Positions 1-7,990 of a stretch of 64,000 nt of DNA are shown here, one piece after another. A model generated the notes under the pieces. The model was given only the letters and a program-made list of their open reading frames with translations, made no database searches and was not told the origin of the DNA. Source of the stretch: Methanomassiliicoccaceae archaeon UBA328 (GTDB lineage: Archaea > Thermoplasmatota > Thermoplasmata > Methanomassiliicoccales > Methanomethylophilaceae); assembly GCA_002506905.1 (NCBI GenBank), contig DAYM01000010.1:42242-106241 (forward strand). The letters are read 5' to 3'. The first letter of the stretch is position 1. The number at the start of each line of letters is the position of its first letter. The position numbers and the translations under genes are program-made.

Positions 1-276
1 GTCTCCAACCTCGGCAGCATCGGCTGCATCCCGCCGTTCCACCATCTTCTCGAATGGGGTACCAACTCCGTTTTCATATGCATAGGTAAGATCTACGACA
101 AGGTCGTTCCGGACACCGATGGGAAGATAACCGTCGCACCCACCGTGGACCTTACGCTCACTGTGGACGACAGGATCACCGACGGAAGATATTTCGCCAC
201 CTGCATCCAGACCCTCAGGGATATCTTCGACGATCCGGGATGCCTTGATAGGAGATACACTCCGGAAGAACTGTAA
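1..276 (+). CDS. 2-oxoacid dehydrogenase E2/CAT-like acyltransferase, 3' part
   Basis: The reading frame is open from base 1 to a TAA at 274-276, giving the last 91 residues of a protein whose start lies outside the window. The segment SNLGSIGCIPPFHHLLEWG and the later DDRITDGRYFA resemble the C-terminal catalytic domain of E2 acyltransferases and chloramphenicol-acetyltransferase-like proteins. In that family the active site is HxxxDG; here the aligned residue is Asp (DRITDG), so the catalytic histidine seems to be absent and the protein may bind acyl groups without the usual chemistry, or do something else. The family match is by eye and the substrate is unknown. Confidence 0.6.
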   Translation, partial: VSNLGSIGCIPPFHHLLEWGTNSVFICIGKIYDKVVPDTDGKITVAPTVDLTLTVDDRITDGRYFATCIQTLRDIFDDPGCLDRRYTPEEL

Positions 277-396
277 GAGTTATACCGTCCATATCAGTCA
301 ATTGATTGAAAACATATAGAGGACCGACCGTTCGATCCGAAACATTACATCTGGGTGACAATCGTATTTTATATCTGATACAACAATTTTATTTGC

Positions 397-1548
397 ATGG
401 ACAAGAAATCTATTATCATTGTAACAATAGTGGCAATAATAATAGTCGCCGCAGCGGCAGTCTACCTGCTGATGCCAAGATCGACAACCAATTATACCGG
501 CGATTGGGAGGTCCAATACTCCGAACTGATGGACACAAGCGGAAATGTGACAGAGGTAAGCGCCGAAAAGGCTACCATAGAAGATGTCAACAACCAATTG
601 TTCTGCGGAGAATTCATGGGACAGGATGTCACAGGCACCATCGAGGATAATTGGCTCTACTTCGAGGTTGAGAATGACAACATCTACATCGCATTGCAAG
701 GAGAATTCTGGACCGATGACATAATGGTCGCAATATTGCTGATACACGACTATTCCGGAGACGGAAACGAATTTTATGCCGGAAATGCGATCTATACCCG
801 TAACAACGCGGATTACAAGGATCTCGACCTCGATCCATTGAACATCGAAGGCAACCTGTATTCCATGAACGGATATTATGCCGTCAATGATTCGACCACG
901 GACCTTGAGACCTGCACGTGTGAGATCATCAAGCAGGTCGGTAATGCGGCCGTTTATGAGACGACTGTCGGCAGCGAGACATACAGAGGTGTCATGGCAC
1001 TGTACTACTATCACGAAATATACGACTCCGCTTACGGATTGCTGCTAACCGCCGAAGGTAACTTCGGCAATAGCGGCATGTGGGGATTGTTCAAGATCGG
1101 TGCGGATGAGTTCGAATACACTCTCCGCGGAGCGCATAACGGTAATACGTACGTCGTCGGAAGATATACTTCCGAACTGCCGCCGACGGTATGCAATCTC
1201 GATGACACCGATTGGTGCGCGGCAGAACACAAGGAGATGACGGTCGAAGGCAAGTATTTCGTACATGACGAATACATCGGACTGTCTATCACCTATCAGA
1301 AGTACAACATGATCTACGGTACCATGTACATCGGAGAATCCCTGACCGAATACGCCTTTGCCGGATGTATCTGGGAATATTCCGACGGCACCTGGTGGAT
1401 CGAGTTCACTTCGACAGGCGGTGATTACTTCTACAACGACATGTACCTCATGTATGATGAGGACAGCAACCTCATTACATCGTTCGAAAGACCGATGGCA
1501 ACACAGGAATCCACCGCCATAGGAACGATGAATCCTCTGAACGAATAA
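397..1548 (+). CDS. Secreted or membrane-anchored protein of a local paralogous family
   Basis: A 383-residue protein with a lysine-containing N-terminus and one hydrophobic segment (about residues 5-26), then an acidic, Tyr- and Gly-rich exterior with no further membrane segment. It looks like a signal-anchored surface protein. Its repeating pattern (TGDW near the start, G-x-F/M-x-G turns, a YTRN motif near residue 135) is shared with the genes at 2961-4166 and 10923-13122, where YTRDG occurs, so the three form one family. No known domain was recognised. The start ATG at 397 fits the signal segment. It is transcribed alone and ends before a strong hairpin terminator. Confidence 0.75.
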   Translation: MDKKSIIIVTIVAIIIVAAAAVYLLMPRSTTNYTGDWEVQYSELMDTSGNVTEVSAEKATIEDVNNQLFCGEFMGQDVTGTIEDNWLYFEVENDNIYIALQGEFWTDDIMVAILLIHDYSGDGNEFYAGNAIYTRNNADYKDLDLDPLNIEGNLYSMNGYYAVNDSTTDLETCTCEIIKQVGNAAVYETTVGSETYRGVMALYYYHEIYDSAYGLLLTAEGNFGNSGMWGLFKIGADEFEYTLRGAHNGNTYVVGRYTSELPPTVCNLDDTDWCAAEHKEMTVEGKYFVHDEYIGLSITYQKYNMIYGTMYIGESLTEYAFAGCIWEYSDGTWWIEFTSTGGDYFYNDMYLMYDEDSNLITSFERPMATQESTAIGTMNPLNE

Positions 1549-1571
1549 GATCGCCGGACAAACAGTTTATC

Positions 1572-1625
1572 ACTTCGGGAATGGGCAGGGATGTCTGTTC
1601 CCGAAGTTCCGTTTTTTCTTTTTTT
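1572..1625 (+). terminator. Hairpin terminator after the 397-1548 gene
   Basis: A perfect 10-bp stem, ACTTCGGGAA (1572-1581) with TTCCCGAAGT (1598-1607), is followed by a T-rich run from 1612. It lies between convergent genes and is best oriented for the plus-strand gene. Confidence 0.8.
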
Positions 1626-2836
1626 CAGCTGTCCCTCGAGACACCGTCAATTCCTCTGACCGTTGTTCCCTTCTTCACGGTGTAGGCCCAAATCGCAAAG
1701 AATATCACGCTCGATATTCCGGCGCAGAATGTGATGCCGTAGATGAAATTGCCCCATGGCATAGAACCGATCATCATACCCACGAATCCCAGCATGAACG
1801 TGGTGAAATTCAATACGGACGAGACCGACCCCGAGGAATAATCCCTCTGGTTCAGAAGTATGTTGTACCCGAAAGAACGGAATGTGGTGATAAGGAAGAT
1901 CGCCGGCACCATCGACAGCATGAACAGATATTCGTTGATGCTGCCCACGGTAGGTATCAGTATCGTATCCATCGCACCTATGCACAAAAGTATCCACAGG
2001 GTAACCCTGTTGCCCAATCTTCCGATGAATTTCTGAAAGACGGTCATGCAGACGATGCCGATTATCATAGATGCCGCAAGGAAAAGACTGTATGCCCCGG
2101 CAGAGACTCCGAACATATCCTGATAGATGTAGGAAGAAACGGCCAGATAGGCCATGAACGGCAGGATGAAGATACAGACCAGGACCATGAAGGAAAAGAA
2201 ATCCCTGTTACCGAATATCCCGAACATGCTCTTCAGCGAACCTGCCACGGAACCGCTGAATTTCTCCGTCGGTATGTCTCCCGGCAGCATGAACGCCATT
2301 ATCAGACATATTGATGACACGAGAGCGGGAGCCCAGAATGTTGCCTGCCAATCTACGGTCTCGATCAGGATCGTACCGATTATCGGCGCCAATATGGGTC
2401 CCAGGACACCGATCACAGCTGTGAGTGACAGGGCCTTGCCGAGCTTGTCTCCCACGAAATAATCCTTGATCAAGGCAACGGAAAGTGCTATCGCGCCGCC
2501 GCCTCCGACAGCTTGTATGATCCTGAAGAGGATCATGACCCAAATGTTGGAGGTCAGACAGCACCCGATGCTTCCGAAGATATAGACCGCCATGCTGAAG
2601 ATCAGCACGGGGCGTCTTCCGTATTTGTCGCTGATAGGACCGAGGACGAGACATCCTAAGGCCATGAAAACCATGAATCCGTACAGGGTGATGCTGATGA
2701 CTGTCTCGTTCGTACCGAAATAATCTATCATCTCCGGAAGTCCGGAGAGATACATATCGGTAGAAAGCGGACCGAATATGCTCAGCATGACGATGAGAAT
2801 GAAAACTGCCTTCTCGCCTAATCTGAGCATATGCAT
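1625..2836 (-). CDS. MFS multidrug exporter, Bcr/CflA type
   Basis: A polytopic protein of about 403 residues with roughly twelve hydrophobic helices. The loop GPISDKYGRRPV between helices 2 and 3 is the classic MFS motif A, and the STDMYLSGLPEM segment at the end of helix 1 is typical of the Bcr/CflA subfamily of drug:H+ antiporters. The open frame extends upstream to 2899, but the extra residues are polar and unlike the family, so I place the start at ATG 2836 (or 2830). The substrate cannot be told from sequence. It is convergent with the upstream plus-strand gene. Confidence 0.85.
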   Translation of the reverse strand: MHMLRLGEKAVFILIVMLSIFGPLSTDMYLSGLPEMIDYFGTNETVISITLYGFMVFMALGCLVLGPISDKYGRRPVLIFSMAVYIFGSIGCCLTSNIWVMILFRIIQAVGGGGAIALSVALIKDYFVGDKLGKALSLTAVIGVLGPILAPIIGTILIETVDWQATFWAPALVSSICLIMAFMLPGDIPTEKFSGSVAGSLKSMFGIFGNRDFFSFMVLVCIFILPFMAYLAVSSYIYQDMFGVSAGAYSLFLAASMIIGIVCMTVFQKFIGRLGNRVTLWILLCIGAMDTILIPTVGSINEYLFMLSMVPAIFLITTFRSFGYNILLNQRDYSSGSVSSVLNFTTFMLGFVGMMIGSMPWGNFIYGITFCAGISSVIFFAIWAYTVKKGTTVRGIDGVSRDS

Positions 2837-2960
2837 TACCTTGTGCGGCAAAATGCGCTCATTCCCTATTAGATTTGCTACTATCCTGGGAAAATACAAT
2901 GCCCGAAACGGCCACGGAACGCTTTGTTATCCCGTACTGGTACATTTCGGAACAGATCTC

Positions 2961-4166
2961 TCAGGTGTATATCTGCTTCACCAGGACCTCATAGTCCGAA
3001 GCGAATCCTCCGTCGTAATCCTGATAAAGACTGTACATCTGCATTCCCTCACCGTCGGAATCCAGAACAAGGAATCCGTAATCGTACACATCGCCGCTGA
3101 GGAACTCGTACTCGATCACCGGATTCTCCGATGTCGGACTGCCTGTGATGTACGCGGCGACCTCGTATTGCTTTCCATCTTCGATTGCATAACCTACCAG
3201 CTGACGTCCCTTCTGATCCGTGAAATGGATACTGAATTCGAGATCCGAATCGGTGTATCTCTCGACATTTCCGGCATCATCCAGCATGATGCACGACGTC
3301 ATTGTCCACGCGGCATCGGTAAGATCGACGACCTCGTCTTCGGAAACGCTTCCCGTACCGTCGGGAGTGTAATTACGAACGGTGGATGTGGCACTGCCGT
3401 CTGTATCGGCCAGTTCCGATACGCCGATGTAATGTACCGACAGCCAGTTGCCGTCGGACAGCGCTCCTCCCCACATAAAGCCGGTATCGTCCATGAAACG
3501 CATCTCGCATGTGACGTAATCTGAAAAGATCGGATACAGGTATCCCCTTATCACCTTGGTAACGATCTCACCATCGGATTCCTGCTCCATCGTACCGATG
3601 AACGCGTTCCCGTTGAACGAGGTGAATTCGAGATAATCTCCGCTAAGCTCCCGGGCAGTACCGTCGAAGCTGTTTCCGTCGACCATCTTCCATGATGTAG
3701 TGAGATCAAAGGACGGCACTTCGGTATCCGGCATCACTCCGTCCCTTGTGTACAATACAGACCAAAGGATGGTCCTGTCCTCATCGGCAGAATTGAATGA
3801 GGTTATGTAGAGGCATCCTTCGTTGTAAAGTCTGTAATACCTCTCATGTCCGGTCTCTGTACCGAAACAGACCCAGATCTCGTTGCCGTCATAGACGCCT
3901 GTCCTTGAGAACTCTCCGCATTTCATCAGCAGGACATTGTCCTTTGCGTATGTTATGTCCTTGTTCATTGTAAGCAGGGCAGAACTGCCTGCTTCGTAAT
4001 GGAATGCACGGCCCTATGAATAATAACCGAATGCGGATGTCGCTTTCCACTCGCCTGCGAACTCGGGCGACGTATCGTTCTGACTTACGATATACCATGC
4101 GCAGCCCGCGCCAGCCACAGCGATAACAGCAACAATTGCGATTACTGTCATGCTATTTTTGTTCAT
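2961..4166 (-). CDS. Secreted family protein with in-frame TAG at codon 51
   Basis: Starting at ATG 4166, the frame encodes a signal-anchor (hydrophobic residues about 7-26), then SPEFAGEWKATSAFGYYS, a TAG at 4014-4016, and continues in the same frame without any shift for 350 more codons to a TGA at 2961. The downstream part (YTRDG, DGTARELSGDYLEF, FIGTMEQ) matches the paralog at 10923-13122. Without readthrough the exported part would be only about 25 residues long, and the downstream part alone would lack a signal. Since no other gene here ends in TAG, decoding as pyrrolysine is plausible; a nonsense mutation is the alternative. With readthrough the product is 401 residues. Confidence 0.65.
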
Positions 4167-4339
4167 ACAATTAGAATTATCATCATTCATATATAATTAT
4201 ACCAGAAAATACGGTGATCTGATGCGCAAAAACAGGAACAATATCGTATTAAGAGCCGTATCCAGATAAATTACTGCAGCTACCAGATGCGGAAACGGCT
4301 CCGATTGCAATAAATACGGACGCGGTGCTCTCATATTTT

Positions 4340-5050
4340 ATGAGCAAATACAAATGCGCTATTTGCGGTTTCATCTATGATGAGGCCAAAGGCATACCCG
4401 AGGCCGGAATAGCTCCGGGCACACGTTTTAACGAACTTCCGGATAATTGGGTCTGCCCCCTCTGCGGATCGCCGAAAAGCGAATTCGAACTCATGGCAGA
4501 GGACGAAGCACCTTCCGAAAGGAAGAAGATTGAGCCTGTCAGCCTCGAACCTACATCCAATGCGATCGCGGCGACCATCCCCGCGGGAGAGGGAGAGGAC
4601 CGCATGCGCGAGATGACCTTCGGCGAGATGGCCGACATGTGTTCGAATCTCCAAAGAGGCTGCGAGAAACAGTACCTCTACGAGGAAGCGGGCCTTTTCA
4701 AAGATCTCTCGGACTACTACAGGTCCAAAGCAGAACCTGCCGCAGATCCTACCGATGCCAAACTTCTGGCACTTATCAACGACAACCTTTCCAAATACGA
4801 TGATGCGAACGCAGATACCAAGAATGACCGCGGAGCAAAGCGTGTACTTCTCTGGAGCGAGAAGGTGATGAAGATCCTCCAATCCCTGATGGAACGTTAC
4901 GGTGCCGAGGGAGAGAAGATGATAGAGAACACGAACGTCTACGTCTGCGATATCTGCGGATTTATCTACATCGGCGACAACCCGCCGGACATCTGCCCGA
5001 TCTGCAAAGTACCGAGTCTTAAACTTCTCAAGGTCGAAAGGAGGCAATGA
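4340..5050 (+). CDS. Rubredoxin-domain electron carrier with two Cys4 sites
   Basis: The 236-residue protein opens with a complete rubredoxin domain: CAICG at residues 5-9 and CPLCG about 30 residues later. A helical middle (residues about 90-200) follows, then a second rubredoxin-like knuckle at the C-terminus (CDICGFIY and CPICKVP). Each CxxC pair would bind one iron. Such proteins shuttle electrons in oxygen or peroxide defence in anaerobes. I prefer ATG 4340 to the in-frame GTG at 4325 because rubredoxins begin just before the first CxxC. The next gene, a ferredoxin, begins 2 nt after the stop, so the two are probably one redox operon. Confidence 0.85.
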   Translation: MSKYKCAICGFIYDEAKGIPEAGIAPGTRFNELPDNWVCPLCGSPKSEFELMAEDEAPSERKKIEPVSLEPTSNAIAATIPAGEGEDRMREMTFGEMADMCSNLQRGCEKQYLYEEAGLFKDLSDYYRSKAEPAADPTDAKLLALINDNLSKYDDANADTKNDRGAKRVLLWSEKVMKILQSLMERYGAEGEKMIENTNVYVCDICGFIYIGDNPPDICPICKVPSLKLLKVERRQ

Positions 5051-5051
5051 T

Positions 5052-5543
5052 ATGCACGCGATAAGGAATCTCAGATTCTGCGATAAGGAATGTCTGTGCC
5101 TGTACGTCTGTCCCACAGGTGCCACCGATACCGAATCGGGACAGATAGATTTCAAGAAATGCATCGGATGCGGAATGTGCGTCAGGACGTGTCGTTCGCA
5201 CGCCCTCACCCTCGCACCGGACAATTTCCCCGTCCAGCAGCCCAAGACCGCCGAGATGTGCGATTCCATCATGGAGATCGCCAAACAGAAGGTGGAAGCG
5301 GAGGCCGTCTGCAAAGCTCTCAAGGAGAACGCGGACAGTCCGGTAGAAAGACAGTTGATGGAGGCCATGGAGATATCGTTCCGCCGTCAGACGGAGGACC
5401 TCTACAGAGAAGCGGGATACATGCTTCCCCAGTCCGCCAATGTCAGGAAGATGCTCATTGGAATGCTGAATTCCAACGACATGAGCTTCCCCAAGGACAA
5501 AGCTCTCAAGCTTGTCGAGATGCTCCAAAGGCAGGAAAGGTGA
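5052..5543 (+). CDS. 2[4Fe-4S] ferredoxin-type protein with helical tail
   Basis: A protein of 163 residues. The N-terminal 55 residues hold two Cys clusters. The second is canonical, CIGCGMCVRTC. The first reads CDKECLCLYVCP, spacing C-x3-C-x-C-x3-CP instead of the usual C-x2-C-x2-C-x3-CP, so its second ligand is displaced by one residue. The remaining 110 residues are charged and helical and unlike any domain I recognise. It follows the rubredoxin gene by one base and is likely a partner in the same electron-transfer chain. Confidence 0.8.
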   Translation: MHAIRNLRFCDKECLCLYVCPTGATDTESGQIDFKKCIGCGMCVRTCRSHALTLAPDNFPVQQPKTAEMCDSIMEIAKQKVEAEAVCKALKENADSPVERQLMEAMEISFRRQTEDLYREAGYMLPQSANVRKMLIGMLNSNDMSFPKDKALKLVEMLQRQER

Positions 5544-5593
5544 CCTTCCGTTCACTTAACGGGGTCTCGGAGATCCGAGACTCCGACATCTTA

Positions 5594-5625
5594 CCCGGCC
5601 CCGCCGGGAATATCATATTTTTCTC
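5594..5625 (+). terminator. Terminator of the rubredoxin/ferredoxin operon
   Basis: The stem CCCGGC (5594-5599) / GCCGGG (5603-5608) has a 3-nt loop and is followed by an AT-rich stretch with five T residues. A second inverted repeat, GTCTCGGA/TCCGAGAC (5564-5581), lies just upstream. Confidence 0.6.
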
Positions 5626-5679
5626 GGAAGACCGGGATGAAAAACAATGTAATAGGTTTGCTGGCTCTGTCCGAACGGA

Positions 5680-5829
5680 TCAGAACGGGAACCAGTAGTA
5701 AAGTACCGTTATGGCCAAAGCGGCAATGATGATAGTACCTACGACGTGCAAGGTATAGTTCTTCTCTTTGCCTGCTTTCTTGGCATCATGCTCGGCCTTC
5801 TTGTCCTTCATCTTGTCCATGAATCCCAT
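5680..5829 (-). CDS. Small single-span membrane protein, 49 residues
   Basis: A short frame from ATG 5829 to TGA 5680. The first half is strongly charged and Lys-rich (MDKMKDKKAEHDAKKAGKEK) and the second half is one hydrophobic helix (HVVGTIIIAALAITVLYYW). The ATG is preceded by GGAG with 8-nt spacing, and composition matches neighbouring genes, so it is probably real. The charged head would face the cytoplasm. No family is recognised. It is divergent from fbp. Confidence 0.6.
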   Translation of the reverse strand: MGFMDKMKDKKAEHDAKKAGKEKNYTLHVVGTIIIAALAITVLYYWFPF

Positions 5830-6017
5830 GTTATCACTCCTGGAGAATATCCTCCCGCTTTATGAAACCTGGGATGTCCCGGCAGTATTTGTTTCTACCC
5901 ATCTTAAAGCATTCCCGCACTGCATGATGATCGCTGTCCCGATTATCATCAATAATGCGCATACCGACTATAATAGCTCAATAAACGAAGATAATATCCC
6001 GCAGGTTCGGCAAGAGG

Positions 6018-6026
6018 TTTTATAAC
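6018..6026 (+). promoter_or_regulatory. TATA box of fbp-tpiA
   Basis: TTTTATAAC lies about 44 nt before the fbp ATG, so the transcript should carry a leader of about 20 nt, with GGTG 5 nt before the ATG as ribosome-binding site. Confidence 0.5.
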
Positions 6027-6065
6027 TAAGATTGCCTAACCCGAACTCATACATTTGGTGAACAC

Positions 6066-7259
6066 ATGGCTGCAGAAAAAGTCACAGTTTCAATTATCAA
6101 AGCGGACGTAGGTTCCGTTGTCGGACACTCCAGACCTCACCCCTCGATGCTTCAGGCAGCAAGGGATGTACTCAAGGAGCAGCAGAAGGCAGGGGTCATC
6201 GAGGATTTCTACGTGACCCGTGTCGGAGACGACATAAACCTTTACATGACCCACTACAAGGGCGAGGGCAACAAAGAGGTCCACAGTGCCGCATGGGAAT
6301 GCTTCCAGCAGGCAACCAAGATCGCTAAGTCCATGAAACTCTACGCCGCAGGACAGGACATCCTGACCACCGCTTTCTCCGGAAACGTCAAGGGAGCAGG
6401 ACCCGGATCCGCGGAAATGACATTCGAAGAGAGAGGCTCCGAGCCCCTTCTCTTCTTCATGGCAGACAAGACCGAACCCTCGGCATACTCGCTTCCCCTT
6501 TCAAGGATCTTCCTCGATCCGTTCACTACCACCGGCCTCGTCATCGACGCCAGGGCAAAACAGGGATTCGACATCGAGATCCAGGATGTTATGGACCACA
6601 AGAAGGTCGTAATGTCCGCACCCGAAGAGACATGGAGCATCCTGTCCCTTCTCGGAGACACATCCAGATACGCCATCAAGAGGATTACCTCGAGAGCAGG
6701 CATCGGTCCCGCATGTGTCGTTTCCACAGACAAGCTCAACATGACAGCCGGAAGGTACGTCGGAAAGGACGACCCCGTCTGTATCTGCAGGTGCCAGAGC
6801 GGACTTCCGTCCGTCGGCGAATACACCCAGCCCTTCATCAACAACACAATGCTTGTTGCCGGCTGGATGAGAGGATCGCACATCGGTGCCTTCTACCCCT
6901 GCTCGCCCGAAGACTCCGACCCTACCTACTTCGACGGACCTCCGAGAATATGCTGTCTCGGATTCCAGCTGAACGAGGGTCACCTCCAGGGACTCGAACC
7001 CATCGGCGCAAAAGGCGGAGAGCACATACCCGTCGACTTCTTCGGAACATCCACGTTCGATGAGGCCCGCAGGAACTCCATCAAAGCGAGCAAGTTCATG
7101 AGATCGCAGGGACCCTTCGTGCCTTCGATCCTCGGAGCAGAGGAAATGGAATACACCTCCAGGCCCGCTGTCCTCAACGAGCTCAAGACAAGATTCGTCA
7201 ATCTTGACGACGGCAAATCCGAAAAGAAATGCTGCTGCGGCAAGAAAGACGTCGAGTGA
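6066..7259 (+). CDS. fbp: Fructose-1,6-bisphosphate aldolase/phosphatase
   Basis: A 397-residue class V archaeal FBPase. The start VTVSIIKADVGSVVGHSRPHP is the family's N-terminus with the metal-binding Asp and His, and the tracts TAFSGNVKGAGPG, FLDPFTTTGLVID and EPIGAKGGEHIPVDFFG are also characteristic. The enzyme joins triose phosphates to fructose-1,6-bisphosphate and removes a phosphate, the committed gluconeogenic step. The C-terminal tail (KKCCCGKKDVE) is unusually Cys- and Lys-rich. The triosephosphate isomerase gene follows after 18 nt, so both steps from triose phosphate to fructose-6-phosphate are co-expressed. Confidence 0.95.
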   Translation: MAAEKVTVSIIKADVGSVVGHSRPHPSMLQAARDVLKEQQKAGVIEDFYVTRVGDDINLYMTHYKGEGNKEVHSAAWECFQQATKIAKSMKLYAAGQDILTTAFSGNVKGAGPGSAEMTFEERGSEPLLFFMADKTEPSAYSLPLSRIFLDPFTTTGLVIDARAKQGFDIEIQDVMDHKKVVMSAPEETWSILSLLGDTSRYAIKRITSRAGIGPACVVSTDKLNMTAGRYVGKDDPVCICRCQSGLPSVGEYTQPFINNTMLVAGWMRGSHIGAFYPCSPEDSDPTYFDGPPRICCLGFQLNEGHLQGLEPIGAKGGEHIPVDFFGTSTFDEARRNSIKASKFMRSQGPFVPSILGAEEMEYTSRPAVLNELKTRFVNLDDGKSEKKCCCGKKDVE

Positions 7260-7277
7260 TCGTCCAAGAGTGGTAAC

Positions 7278-7961
7278 TTGTCAGGCAGACCGATTTCGAA
7301 GCCGGCCGTGATAATTAACTTCAAGGCCTACAGCGAGGCCGAAGGGGCCAGAGCCCTGGAGATCGCTAAACTGTGCGAGCAGATCAGCGAGGAGAACGGA
7401 GTGAAGATCTCCGTCTGCCCTCCCATGGTCGAGCTCTCCGCAGTTGCAAAGGCAGTGAAGATCCCGGTCCTTTCGCAGAACGTCGATCCCCACGCCCCCG
7501 GTTCCTCTACCGGATGGGTCACCCCGTCCATGGTAAGGTCCGCAGGTGCCGTCGGGACCCTGATCAACCACACTGAACACAAGGTCTCCATAGACACGAT
7601 AGAAGAGTGTCTGGAACTTTCAAAAGGATGCGAACTTGTCACCGTGGTCTGTGCGGACACAGTACAGGCGGCGGTCAAGATCGCACACCACTGTCCCGAC
7701 TTCATCGCAGTAGAACCTCCCGACCTGATAGGCGGAGATATCTCTGTGACGTCTGCCAACCCGCAGATAGTCGAGAGCACGGTGGAATCCGTGAAATCCG
7801 TCAACGGCGCAGTATCCGTGCTATGCGGTGCAGGCGTCAAGACCGGAATGGATGTGAAGACCGCTTTGGACCTCGGTGCCGACGGAGTGCTTCTCGCTTC
7901 CGGAGTCATCAAGGCGAAAGATCAGCGTGCCACATTACAGGACCTTGTGAAATACCTTTGA
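7278..7961 (+). CDS. tpiA: Triosephosphate isomerase, archaeal type
   Basis: A protein of 227 residues, the short archaeal length. VIINFKAYSEA near the N-terminus contains the substrate-binding Asn-Phe-Lys, HTEHKVS holds the catalytic His, and the glutamate lies in FIAVEPPDLIGG. The phosphate-binding end is LCGAGVKTGMD and GADGVLLASGVIKAKD. It interconverts dihydroxyacetone phosphate and glyceraldehyde-3-phosphate. The start is a TTG at 7278, since no ATG precedes the conserved N-terminus. It forms an operon with fbp. Confidence 0.95.
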   Translation: MSGRPISKPAVIINFKAYSEAEGARALEIAKLCEQISEENGVKISVCPPMVELSAVAKAVKIPVLSQNVDPHAPGSSTGWVTPSMVRSAGAVGTLINHTEHKVSIDTIEECLELSKGCELVTVVCADTVQAAVKIAHHCPDFIAVEPPDLIGGDISVTSANPQIVESTVESVKSVNGAVSVLCGAGVKTGMDVKTALDLGADGVLLASGVIKAKDQRATLQDLVKYL

Positions 7962-7990
7962 ACGGAGAACGGACGTTTCGGTGATACTCA

